From NCBI GenBank assembly GCA_012932295.1, contig JAAONU010000018.1, forward strand, positions 4,458,206-4,522,205: a stretch of DNA of 64,000 nt, in the 5' to 3' direction. This stretch comes from Cyclina sinensis. Its lineage: Eukaryota > Mollusca > Bivalvia > Venerida > Veneridae. The first letter of the stretch is position 1. Each line of letters starts with the position of its first letter. A program made the position numbers and the translations under genes. Shown here piece by piece: positions 1 to 13,300 of this stretch. A model generated the notes under the pieces. That model saw nothing but the letters and a program-made list of their open reading frames with translations. It searched no databases and was not told the origin of the DNA.

Positions 1-1200
1 AACTCAAAAGTTGCTTGATTAACACTCCCAGTCAAATATAAAGTCCAGCTATATTACACAAAGGTAATCGAATTTCAAACAGGTGTCCTTGAATGTAGAA
101 CATAAATAATATCTAAATGGCTTATATCTGATTGTTGTTTAGAAAAACCCAATATAAAAGCAGTTTTTTGTATTTATTTACAACCATATTGGAAGGTCTG
201 TTTGCTGTAAAATATATACATCCAAGTTAACAAAAGCGTGAATTGTTGCCGACAGTTACAATATGCTTATTGAAATAAACATAAATGTTACGTGGTGGTC
301 CATTGTTTCTGCACAGGCAGCGTATTTTGGTTGCTATTTGCAGACTGTCAACCAACAAACAGAGATCTTGTGTAATTACCATAAACCAGTCAGTAGTGTC
401 ATTATCGAATGTTGCGAAGGATAGTGAGCATTGACCGTTACTGCTGGATGTTTTTCTGTGTAAACGAGTTTTTTTTTTACTTTTGAAAATAACCATAATG
501 CTGGAATAACAGAGTGCCTGAGATACTGTAGTCCATATCTATTTTAATACAGGACAGAAAACATCTGTTTTTAAAAAATTCGTCCATATTGCTCAAGTGC
601 CCATTTTTTAGGAGTGGCCATAAGGCAGGTTAATACTGAATGTAAAAAAAAATTTAAAGAGAAGATATGTACTAGGGCAATATGATGAAATTTATGTTTA
701 TCTGAGTGCATATAATGAATTGGCAGATAATTATCAGCTAATTAATATGTAAATTATGAGCTGAAATAAAATAAATATTGTAGTTAAAATGTAGATGTCC
801 ATTGTTATCATTCTGAACTGGTTACTAAGAGAAAATATAACTGTAATGATTACTTTCAGAAATACATAAGCATATGATATCTAAGAGGAAGTATGTTCTA
901 AAAATACCATAGTATAAACTTTGGATTCCAGATGATTATGATCATTGTCTAGAGAACTGATTGTGGTTCCCTAGCTACTGCCAAGAATTTTTGCTTTTTA
1001 GAAAGCTTTGATATTATGAAGCACCAGCTGTCCTCTGGACAGCTCACATTTATGAACGAAATGTAGTTTCATTGCTCAGTTTTTATAATTGATATTTTAC
1101 ATATTTCAGAGTCTGAGTAACCTGAGATAATGATAGGGGGAAATTAATGAACAGTGGATCAAATGCAAATTGGTTATTGTTATCCAGTAAATGATACAGG
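1..1200. other. Upstream region of ANKRD27, no gene recognised
   Basis: AT-rich DNA without a convincing exon. The ATG at 1201 is immediately preceded by an acceptor-like ...atacag at 1194-1199, so the first coding exon probably begins at 1200 and a 5' UTR exon may lie further upstream or outside the window. Confidence 0.5.
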
Positions 1201-1302
1201 ATGTCACAGTATGATGAAGATATATATGAGAATCCATTCTTTGTGACTCTGGAGAAACAACACAAGGACTTGTTTGAGAAAGCAACAGCCAACAGATGGG
1301 TG
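1201..1302 (+). CDS. ANKRD27: ANKRD27 exon 1 (residues 1-34)
   Basis: Encodes MSQYDEDIYENPFFVTLEKQ and onward, clearly like the VARP N-terminus (human MALYDEDLLKNPFYLALQK). Donor gtaaga at 1303, phase 0. Confidence 0.92.
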
Positions 1303-4300
1303 GTAAGATATAATCTGTAAAATTTTGAAATCAGTCTCAGATTTATTTCTTTATTTTGTACTACTCTCCAATCTGTATTTCTCTAGTCTTTGAATACAGT
1401 GAGTTTTAAAGGTAGTCAAACATAGTTAATGTGGCTTAGGAAAAAGTGAGCTAATTTTATGTTTGAGTGTATTTCATAATTTTCACTCTTGTGAGGCAAA
1501 AAAAAATATGTGGTTCAGGGGACATCATTGAAAAAATGGGTAGGTAGCTAGGGAAATTTTTCTTCTTTTATTTCTTAATAGAGCCTGCATATGCTGTGGG
1601 TTGTTCTTTATCTATCCTTTGCCTTTTTTATCATCCCCTGCAGTGTGCTAACCCATGTTTATTCCCTTTAAAACAAAAGTCTACTACAAAATGTATATAT
1701 TCTCTAACACCTGGCTGCTACTTTTCGTTGGAATATTTCTCCTTGGTCTGTGGTACTATTCAGAAATGGTGGTAAGATTAACTGACATGATTTAGATGAG
1801 CATTTAACCCTAATATTCAGCAAGGAATAAGAGGTTGGCATATTTAAATATTTATATCAATTTTCTTTCTGACATTCATATTTTTATCATTGTAGATCTG
1901 CATTCCAAAGTTTTCTGCTCTGAAGAAAGAAGAGCTGGTAAAAAAGGACTTTGAGGACCAGATTCTGGTTGCTGCTGCAAATAATGACAGTGTCTTTACA
2001 ACTGTCTCCAATCATGTGAGTATACAGTGCCTTTACAACTGTCTCCAATCATGTGAGTATACAGTGCCTTTACATCTGCCTCAAATCATGTGAGTAAACA
2101 GTGCCTTTACAATTGTCTCCAATCTTGTGAGAAAACAGTGCCTTTACAACTGACTCCAATCTTGTGAGTAAACAGTGCCTTTACAACTATCTCCAATCAT
2201 GTGAGTGCCTTTACAACTCTCTATAACCATGTGAGTAAACAGTGCCTTTACAACTGTCTCCAATCATGTGAGTAAACAGTGCCTTTACAACTCTCTCTAA
2301 TCATGTGAGTATACAGTGCCTTTACAACTCTCTCTAATCATTAAGTAAAAAGTGCCTTTACAATTGTCTCTGATCATTAAGTAAAAAGTTCCTTTACAAT
2401 TGTCTATAATCATGTGAATATACAGTGCCTTTACAATTGTCTCCAATCATGTAAGTATACAGTGTCTTTACAATTGTCTCCAATCTTGTGAGTAAACAGT
2501 GCCTTTACAACTGTCTCTAATCATGTGAGTATACAGTGCCTTTACAACTCTCTATAATCATGTGAGTAAACAGTGCCTTTACAACTGTCCCCAATCATGT
2601 GAGTAAACAGTGCCTTTACAACTGTCTCTAATCATTAAGTAAAAAGTGCCTTTACAACTGTGTCTAATCATATGAGTATACAGTGCCTTTACAATTGTTT
2701 CCAATCATGTGAGTATTCAGTGCCTTTACAACTGTCTCTAATCATCTGAGTATACAGTGCCTTTACAACTGTCTCCAATCATGTGAGTAAACAGTGCATT
2801 TACAATTGTCTCTAATCATGTGAGTAAACAGTGCATTTACAACTGTCTCAATCATGTGAGTAAACAGTGCCTTTACAATTGTCTCCAATCATGTGAGTAA
2901 ACAGTGCTTTACAATTGTCTCCAATCATGTGAGTAAACAGTGCATTTACAGTTGTCTCTAATCATGGCACTATACAGTGCTTTTACAACTGTCTGTGAGT
3001 AAACAGTGCATTTACAATTGTCTCTAATCATGGCACTATACAGTGCTCTTACAACTGTCTGTGAGTAAACAGTGCCTTTACAACTGTCTTCAATCATGTG
3101 ACTAAACCGTGCCTTTAAAACAGTCTTTAATCATGCATTTTTGTGCCCCCCATCGAAGATGAGGGGGTATATAGTTTTGCAAATGTTAGTTGGTAGGTTG
3201 GTCGGACCGTCAGTAGACACTTCGTTTCTGATCAATAACTAGAGAATGCTTTGATCTAGTTTCACCAAACTTGGTTTGCTGGTTGATCAACACCAGCAGA
3301 TGACCCCTATTGATTTTGAGGTCATTAGGTCAATGGTCAATCTAACGGACCTTCATCCTAAAAATGGTTTCCGATCAATAACTAGAGAACGCTTTGACCT
3401 AGGTTCACCAAACTTAGTGTGCTGGTTGGACATCACCAGTAGATGACCCCTATTGATTTTGAGGTCATTAGGTCAAAGGTCAAGCTCAAAGGGACCTTCA
3501 TCCTAAAAACGGTTTCAGATCAATAACTAGAGACACTTTGACCTAGGTTCACCAAACTTGGTATGCTGGTTGGTCATCACCAGTAGATGACCCCTATTGA
3601 TTTTGAGGTCATTAGGTCAAAGGTCAAGCTCACAGGGACCTTGATCCTAAAAACGTTTTCCGATTAATAACTAGAGAACGCTTTGACCAAGGTTCACCAA
3701 ACTTGGTATGCTGATTGGTCATCACCAGTAGATGACCCCCTATTGATTTTGAGGTCATTAGGTCAAGGTCAAGCTCACAGGGACCTTCATCCTAAAAACG
3801 GTTTCCAATCAATAACTAGAGAATGCTTTGACCTAGGTTCACCAAACTTGGTATGCTGGTTGGTCATCACCAATAGAACGCTTTGGCCCAACCAGAAGCA
3901 GTTATGTGCTGCTGGGGGGCATGTACAAACATTTCTTGTTTATTATTATTACACACCCCCCACCCAACACACACACACACTAACAACCTGCTTTGTGAAG
4001 TATCGTGATCTTTGTGGCTTTATATCTGAGTATTAATTTGATTTTGTTGGTTTTGGTTTGTAATTATTCATTGAATCATAAATGTAAAATTTTAAAAAGT
4101 ACGTTTTATATGAATTGCTATTTTCACTAAATCTTTATGATTTTTCTGGCCAAAAATGTCAAACTTTTAGGTTAACTGCCTTTTCTGCAAGTAGTATTGT
4201 GTATTACACTTGATAAGAACTGCTTGTTTCTCTGTTTCAGAAAGTTGAAATTCAACAGGGCCAAATAAATCTAGGACCAGGGTTGAAAGCTAAAAAGGTT

Positions 4301-7300
4301 AGTGTGGGCCTTATGTTTGTGAATTACGTTTTGCATATACCTGTTACAGTCAGACTCTGTGAGCCCAAAAATGTGTCATCATTTCAGTTTAATGCTTTTT
4401 CTTCATATTTCTGTTAAATGCTATATTATTATTTTTGAACAGGATTACTGTTCTGATTGTACTGCTATGCATACTGTCATAAGAAAAGTGGTCCAGGTTT
4501 TCAGTTAGATGTTATAAATATGTCTTTGTAGATGTGTGTGATGTGTTTTTCATGTTCTCTAATGCAAGCTCTGCATTTTAACAGCCTGTCATAGCAAAAA
4601 CTTGTTACACAAACTACTTCACATTTCTAGGACTATTGATTTGAAACTTGTGGTGCATTTTCACCAGTAAGTGTATTTATACATGAAACATTTTTCTTGC
4701 ACTAATGCATGCTCTGTAGTTTAAAGGCCTGTCATAGCAAAATGTTGTGATGCAAGGCACTTCCACATCATTTGAAATTCAGAGTGCAAGATCACCAGTA
4801 AGTGTAGATGTGTGTGACACATTCTATATTTCCACTTTTCCTCTTACAAGGTAGTATTCTGGGGATATTAATCACCAGGCTTGCAGAAATCTGACAAATC
4901 ATCGGTTTTTACCGATTCAGAACATCTGGGACCGGTTCACATCTCCGAAAATCCCATTTAATCGGTCCAGAAATTTACCGTTTTCTGTTCCTAATGTAAA
5001 TTCAGACAGTATAAAAATCTGCCAAAAACGAATCCACAACATAAGACCCGGACCATCTGTGTATATCACACATGGCTAGTACGTTGCAATGACACTCTAA
5101 TAAACTTGTCAAAGACCAAATGACCGTGAAAAACAAGTTCGATAATTGATAGCTTCTGTGGGTGCCTTCGAATTAATAAATAAAATCCTTTAGCCTAATG
5201 TTTGCAGTTAGCACTACGTCAACTCACCCGTTCGTAGAAGTCAGCTCCTTTGAAGTCAGTTGAAAGATGAACGACCTTTACACAGTTACTTTTGAGCTGA
5301 ATTAGCGGTGCTTTTTTCATGCTCCATACTGTTTGATGATTGGAAATTGAGTAACAAAGCGAGTTATTTTCGAAATACACTATTTAAAAGTGTAGATTTT
5401 ATTTTTATGCAGTTACACACTGCATCAATGTGTAAATAAAACAGAAGGCGGTAGGCAATTATTTTGTATTCGCAAGTCTTTTATACATATCAAACCAGGG
5501 AACAAATTTTTCATTCAGTGACGAGGATGAGTGACCATCTCCATCACCAGTCTTGGAGACCTAGGAGAAAAAATCAACGGTACTGTGCGGTTTACTGAAT
5601 TTAAAAAGGCACAGTACTCCCCCTTTCTCACGCTTCCGGTTTCGTTCTGACAGCGTATTACATGGAGAATTTACTGTCGATAAACTGTGACGTTATGTTA
5701 TACACTTCCATTGTTGGTAACTGCAGTTTTTGCACTCATTCTGCAGGACGAGCAATCAGATATACTTGGCCACATACGAGCGGATTTTTTTTTTTTTTTT
5801 TTTGGTTGGGGGAGTAATCGTCGGATGGTCGGACCGACTGAGCTTCAAACATTTCTGCAAGCCTGTTAATCACCTTCAGTGATAGCTATAGTTATTCAAT
5901 GGACTTCTTTCATAGATTTAATGAGCATCATCTAGGATGCATGTAATTCAAATCTAATTGTTAAAAAAAAAACACACATGAAAATCATATAAAAAAAAAA
6001 GGTAATTCTCAAAATTGGCACACACCTAAAACATTTTTGCATAGAACTGCATTTTTCATTGCAATCTTGTCTTTTATTCCAACCAAAAAAGGACTGGATA
6101 GATAAACATTTTTTCATTAACTGTAATTTCCTCCAGACAGTTTAGATCAATTCAAAGCATTTCCACTGTATATAAAACAGTTAACTCTGTATTCTGCAAG
6201 TCTATGATATCAAGACATAACTTGTCACATTCATTATGCTGATACATTGACAGGTTGAGATACTGTTATACATTGACAGGTTGAGATACTGTTATACATT
6301 GACAGGTTGAGATACTGTTATACATCGACAGGTTCAGATACTGTTATACATCAACAGGCACAGATACTGTTATACATTGACAGGTTCAGATACTGTTATA
6401 CATTGACAGGTTCAGATACTGTTATACATCAACAGGCACAGATACTGTTATACATTGACAGGTTCAGATACTGTTATACATTGACAGGTTCAGATACTGT
6501 TATACATTGACAGGTTCAGATACTGTTATACATTGACAGGTTCAGATACTGTTATACATTGACAGGTTCAGATACTGTTATACATTGACAGGTTTATATA
6601 CTGTTATACATTGACAGGTTCAGATACTGTTATACATTGACAGGTTCAGATACTGTTTGAAGAGACATTCTACAATGTGAAGGATGAGAGTTACAGGGTT
6701 GTCTGTGTCTCAGGCTTCTTTAACAGGGAAACTTGTCAAGGTTTGCTGTTGCATGTCTTTTTTTTCTGAAAATGTTAAATAATTTGAAACAAGTTATGAA
6801 AAGATTTTTTTTAGTATTCAGATTCAGTCTACATGTATATTTTTGTTTGAGAACAATGTTACTGAGTAATTGTGAGGAAGGGAGATTTATAATTCGGTCT
6901 TTATTATGTTATTTTTTCCATTCATCTCTGAAAGCCTGGTAAGGTTTTTAGTTGTTGTATGAAAATATGGTGATCTACCTGTTTTTTGAAATGTTATTTT
7001 GATGATGAAAGAGTCCAATTCTACAGACATTTAAGAGTAAATTGCACTCTTCCAGAAAATAGAAGCGATTAAATCAAGCTTATTTTCATATATGTTTGAT
7101 AATGAAGAGTAGATTTGATGTATATACGTAATTTTTCAATTTTGCTTTATCATATGCCCACATAAAGTTGGGGGGTGGGGTGCTATATAGGAATCATTTT
7201 GTCCCGTCCGGATTTTTTTTTCTTGAATATCTCTGAAACCAGTATAGGTATTTAATTGAAACTTTAAGTATTTATGGAAGATGACAATGCAAGTCCATGT

Positions 7301-10300
7301 GCCAAGTTGGATTACCTACTCAGAGTTGTATTTTGGGCTTAATTATGCCCCTTAAAAAATGTCCGAAAATTAACATTTTTCCTGAATATCTGTGGACAAA
7401 CCAGCATAGTAATTAACTTGAAACTTAAAACATGAATGAAGAAAGAATGGCAATCTCCAAGTATGATAATTCTTACTTGTACTTTAATGTAATTTTTATG
7501 CACCCTTTCACTTGCCATCCATTTTCCCCTATAAGATGGTCTGGCTTATAAGACACATCCCTAATTTTGGATCAGAAACCTGTTCTTTTTTGCATTGACT
7601 CTCTTACAAGACATAATATGAAATGAAGAAGATTCTAGGCATAGTTATTGGATGATTTAAGTGTAATTTATAGAAATTCTGGTCACATCAGTGCCTTCGC
7701 ATTCAGCTTGTACATTGATTCCAAATGCAAATTAGTTGGTTGCTTTTGAGATTTTTAAGAATGGCCCTCAGCAAAAGTCGTTTTTGCTTCAGCAAAGATA
7801 CTTTTAGAATGAGCTTATAAGATGCACCCTCTGAGTTCAAATTATGAGAAGTGTGTCTTATAAGCGAGTGTATATGGTAAATAATGTCGAAAAATTTCTT
7901 GAATATCTCTGAAACCAGAACTTCTATTAGCTTAAAATATATATTAAGTGTCACATTGGTGATTTCTATTTTGCTATTATTATGCCCTCTCTTTGCTACT
8001 TAGAAAATTTCCAGAAAACAACATTTCAATGAATATCTCAGGAACTAGTACAGGTATTAGCCTTAATGTAAGCTACATATATGAGGATGGGTCATAAGGA
8101 AAGTCCAAATGTCAAGTGTCATAACTCTTGCTTTTATTTTGACATAATTATTACCGTTCATTTAGAAAACGACATATTCAGATTGTGCAAAATATTATTG
8201 CCTAGGATTTAAACTTCACATAATATTTTTTTAATTTTCTGCATACTTTGAAAAGAAGTCAGAAATGTTGTTAGGAATTTTGCCCTGCCCTGTTCTGTAT
8301 AGGTATAGTTTCTTTTTTCGGCCGTTCTAGCAGAAGACTTTACTAATATGCTTTTTCTTCTTCAAGTTAAAAAGAATTCAAGTTATCTTAGAGTTACCTA
8401 GTGTCATCATTATTATATGATTTTAGTAACACTTATTTCCCCCACATCCATGCACCTAGGTCAGTCTTAGTACAGATCGGGTATAGCATTCAGCGACAGC
8501 TCTAGTTATTTTTTTTATTAAAGGCATCAAAAAATGATTTACAAAAGATAAAAAAAAAATAGTCTGGGTTTTCGCAGGTTTTTCGAGGTTTTACACTTAG
8601 CCTAGTTGTTACTAGTCAAAACCTCATTTTTGTGTCGCCTGCTACGGAGAAGCCGCGACATATAGGGATCACTTCTCCGTCGTCTGTCTGTCCATCTGTC
8701 CGTCCATCTGTCCATCTGTTACAAAACTTGTCCGGACTACTCCTCAGAAACTACTGGTGCGATTTCTTCCAAACTTTACAGGAATGATCAGTACCAAGTC
8801 TAGTTGTGCATATTATTGGCATTTTCCAGTTAAATGATTTTTGTCAGAGTTATGGTCCTTTAATGATTTTTATTTTTAAAGTGTGTCCGGACTACTTCTC
8901 TTATACAACTTAAGCAATTTAAATGAAATGTTACAGGATTGTTCTGTACCTCAAGTACTTGCGCATGTTTTACAGGTTTTTCGGTTGAATGATTTTTGGC
9001 TGAGTTATGGCCCTTGAATAAAAAAACGCGTTTTAGCCTACAAACTGTCCAATCACCTCTCAATACTACTGTTTATTTGGCTATCATCAGGTGACACATG
9101 TGATCACTGATCACCCTTGTGTTTGTATTTTTTCATACTTGACACACAGTATGTATTAAAAGTGTTTAAAGTTATGAATTCACAGATAAACAGATAAGGT
9201 AAGGAACATAAACAATAAAAAACATCAAACATTTCATACCTTGTCTATATATAATTTCCTTTCTAACTCAATGAAAATGTCATATTTTACAGCTAGCCCT
9301 GAGGAGCAGGCAACAGAAGCAGACTTCAGTAAGCTTCCAGCTAGTTATGACGAGTGTATAAAGATACTTTGGGGACATCAAGGTATTTCATTATTGTAAA
9401 AGCAACTCTTATTATTAGATTTCTAGTGACATTTGTCTTCTCTTTAACAGTGAATAACATGAATCAGTATGTGAGAATTATAGCAGTCTGGTATAAAGTA
9501 AAGTAGTTGTATACTGGTGCTGTCAGTATCTAGGTATGTTAAGGATGAGAACTAGTGTTTATCAGTCATGCAGTATAATTATGTACTGCTTAATTGTGTT
9601 CAGTAGGAAAAACAAAAATTTATATACTAGCGGAAAAAACAAATTGTGCAAATTGTGTGTAAAATGTTAATGTATCACTCAATTTTATTAATTATGTCTC
9701 CCAAAACTTTTGGGAGACATATTGTTTTTGCCTTCGCTGTCCGTCTTTCTGTCCATCTGCATTACTCTTGTCTGGCTTTCATAGGTCAAACTGCTGGCCG
9801 GATTTCGACGAAACTTCACAGGAGTGATCAGTACCAACCCTTATTGTGCATGTCACCTTCACATTCCACTTTGCTATACAAAATGGCCGCCAGAGCTAAA
9901 AATAAAAAAAATCTTGTCCGGCTTTCACAGGTCAAACTGCTGGCAGGATTTCAACGAAACTTCACAGGAGTGGTCAGTACCAGCCCTTGTTATGCATATC
10001 GCCGACACGTTCCGCTTTGCTGCACAAAATGGCCACCAGAGCTAAAAATAGAAAAACCTCCTCCGGCTTTCACTTTTTTCCCCATTTTCATGACATTAAA
10101 AACGATTACTTTTTCCACCAGGCTGATATTATAGCACTACAGGAAACGTGGACATGTGCTTAGGACATACTTCAACCCCCTAATACACGATACCAAGCTG
10201 TGTTCACTCATAGGCCAACACAACAAAACAACCAGTCTCCAAGAGGTGTTGGCATCTTTGTCCACCAAGACTTAGACTTTATGGCATTGATACTTCTATG

Positions 10301-13300
10301 GCAGATATTGAATGTGTTGCTGTTCATATAACATCTCCGTCTGTATCAGTATTGAATGTTTATAAACCTCCACAACTTCACCTGCATTATTTCTGTGAAC
10401 AGCTCAGTTTGATTCTTAACAATTTACCAACTTCACAAACAATTGGTCGCTGTGACTTTAATACACCAGTGTCAGCTAATGAGCTTGAACAAACCATGAC
10501 TAACTTCAATCAACTTATAAGAACTCCCACTACAATTCGACAAACGCTGATTGATCACATATATGTGAAAAACCTTGCAGTTGTACAATCTCACGTTTTT
10601 TTTTGACCGGCAGTCAATCGCAAACACGTTTGTCATGTAAACCTGTGTAAAAGCTTAGTGTTAATGCCTGTAAGACACAAAATCTGCATAATTTTGAAAA
10701 ACGTCTTTGATACGCTATGCCATGGTTGAATGAAACTGACAGAAGCTGCACCCTAGGCGTGATCGAGGCTGATGTTGCCAGACAATTTGATGTGCACCAA
10801 AATACTGTAGATGCCTTGTGTGGAGATGGTACCAACAGTTTGGGACCACCAGAGGCCGGCCTTGGTCAAGACGTCTACATGTAACATCTAATTGCCAGGA
10901 TACATACATTTTGGGCGTTCATCTCCGTGAATGACTCAGAGCTGCTTTTTGATGGCTACAAGTATTCCTGGCCTTAGAAGAATTAGTCCCAGAACAGTAC
11001 ATAATCGATTGCTTGAACGAGGTATATGTCCACGACGTCCAGCCATACATCCTGTTCTCCAGTAACATCTTCGTGTAACATGTTTTGCCTGGTGTAGACA
11101 ACACATACACTTCACATAGCAGGACTGGGCACGTGTTCTTTTCATGGATTAGTCCAGGTTTCATCTAGACAGCAGTGATGTTCGTTCTAGAGTGTACCGT
11201 TGTGTTGGTGAAAGTTTCCACACAGTTGTAACATCACAAGATACAGGTAAAGTTCAATATTGGGGCTTGTGGGGCCAAGGTCAAGGTCACTATTACTAAA
11301 AATAGAAAAACGTTTTTTGGATGATAACGCATGAAAGGCTAGACAGATTTAAAAAAATTTTTGGTACACAGATGTAACATCATAAGATACAGGTCACTTT
11401 CGATATTGGGGCTGGTGGGGCCAAGGTCAAGGTCACTGTTTCTAAAAATAGAAAATAAATGATTTCTGCTCAGTAACTTGAGTTAGGAATGAGATATTGT
11501 GATGAAATTTGCTGTAAAGGTAGCTTCTATGAAGACGACACTTGGGATTGAAAATTTTGCCAGTTTGGTTAAGATCACTGTTTGCTTAAACTAAAAATAG
11601 AAAAACTGGTTTCCAGATAATAACTCATGAAAGGCTTGACAGATTTAAACCATTTTTGGTACACAGGTGTAACATCATAAAGTACAGGTCAAGTTCGACT
11701 AAAAATTTTAAAAAAAAAAGGTTTCTGCTCAATAACTTGAGTTACGCATGAGATATTGTGATGAAACTTTCTTTAAAGATAGTTTCTATAAAGATGATGC
11801 TTGGGATTGAAAATTGGGCCAGTTGGATCAAGGTCACTGTTCACTTTAACTAAGAATAGAAAAACAGATTCTGGACGATACCTCATGAGTTACAGGAACA
11901 GTCAGGGATTTATTCCCAGATGGGAATTGATGCCATTGATTCTAATCTTTCCAGTTCCAGTATCAAGCACCCATGTGGGGGTATTAATCACCTTTAGTGA
12001 TAGTTCTAGTTTGAGCGGGTGTTAAATTTGGTCAGATAAAACCCTGTTGAAAATTTTTGGCGATTTCTTATTTACCTCCTCAGTTATAGCATATTGTACC
12101 CATGCACAGTTTCTTTTTTCCACTAGTATATTTTGTGCTAGCTAGAAAAAAGGCAAAATACTTGTGTGTTATAAGTGTAGTATGAAAGTTTATAACTCAC
12201 ATGATAAAGATTGATTGCATCATATTATGTGACCTTACATGTCTTTTATTTGGCATCAGGTTAAAAAAAAATTTATACCTGCTACTCATACACATGTATG
12301 TGTAAGAAAATTAAAAAGCATCTTAACAGAGCAGGGAAGGTATAACAAAACCTGTTTTGTACAGAATGTACTGAATATGCACATATGTTGCATAACTTTC
12401 TTATGGTCATTTACTATTTTCAGAAGGTTTTATTTGTTAAAGCGACTGACTCCTAGAATTTTGCTGAAAATTTTTTTCTTTAAAATTTAAGAGAAGTTAA
12501 TATACTGTGGAAGAAAACATAATACACCAAGAAAAATGGAGAAAAAAAGGTTTGATGTTACCAGAATTCAAACCCATGACTTCTTGGTCGGTAAAACTTA
12601 AAGCGACTATCTACACCACTGAGCCACAGAGACTAGTTAACTAGAATCGTCAAAATTAATCTTATAGATAAAGTATCTACCCTGTGACTAACAGGATAAA
12701 TTTTTTACTGATAAAAGTGTGTAAAACTTTATATTTTGATGTTTTTCTGTAACAAAAAATGGGTCAGTAACTTAGTTTAGATATGTTCTTCACAATTACA
12801 TCTAGAATTTCCAGATGTATAAACATTTTCCTTTTTTTTCATCATTGGCCCATCTGTGAGTCAGTTGCATTAATTCCATACAAATGTTTACTGTGATAGT
12901 TGACAGAAACAGAAGCATCCTATGTTAAGATCAGTATTACAAGCATAGTTTATGTTAAATGTCTACTCTTAACAGGTAGTGCTAAAACAAAAGAGAATCT
13001 GGACAAGATGTTGAAGAATTTATGTGGAGAATACCAGAGATTTGAAGGCACAGTAGAAAGTATCCCTAATTTAGCAGTATGTTTTACATGATTATTTACT
13101 GTTCCTATCTCAATGCATATAAACATATTTTTTAGTCTAAATTTATTTATTTTACATTGAATGGGAAGCAAGTTCATACAACTTGTATTAATCCCTCTCG
13201 ATGACTGCTTGCTGGGTTCAAACCAGTACTTGCACCGAAAGTGAGGAATGCAGAAAGTCACTGGATCTCCCACCCTGGGTAGGATTCGAACCAGCAAACT

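Larger units (their letters stand above)
9694..12009. mobile_element. Composite Helitron-like element carrying endonuclease and Tc1 fragments
   Basis: Left end is a near-perfect palindrome with 13-bp arms (atgtctcccaaaa, c, ttttgggagacat; 9694-9720), then two ~146-bp units (aggtcaaactgctgg near 9783 and 9929). The middle holds an endonuclease fragment (10108-10606) and a Tc1 fragment (10700-11225). The right part has degenerate direct repeats (tgtaacatcacaagatacag near 11228, 11366 and 11668) and ends in the hairpin atcac-ctttag-gtgat overlap (11987-12001) followed by CTAG (12006-12009). Whether this is one element that picked up fragments or nested insertions cannot be decided from one copy. 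Confidence 0.5.

Noticed and set aside
1644..1771. Open segment with acceptor ccctgcag and donor gtaaga between exons 1 and 2 of ANKRD27
   Set aside because: 128 nt would shift the frame (phase 0 in, 2 out) and exon 1 joins exon 2 directly in a way that matches the human protein. Could at most be a cryptic or poison exon.
2909..3097. Minus-strand open frame in the 37-bp array
   Set aside because: Repeat artefact; the peptide simply repeats with the array.
3683..4036. 117-codon frame
   Set aside because: Lies in the ~144-bp units of a Helitron-like repeat; no domain.
6307..6510. 67-codon frame in the 26-bp array
   Set aside because: Arises from array variants; no gene context.
9646..10134. 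162-codon frame
   Set aside because: Runs through the ~146-bp repeat units of the composite element; translation is repetitive and has no domain.
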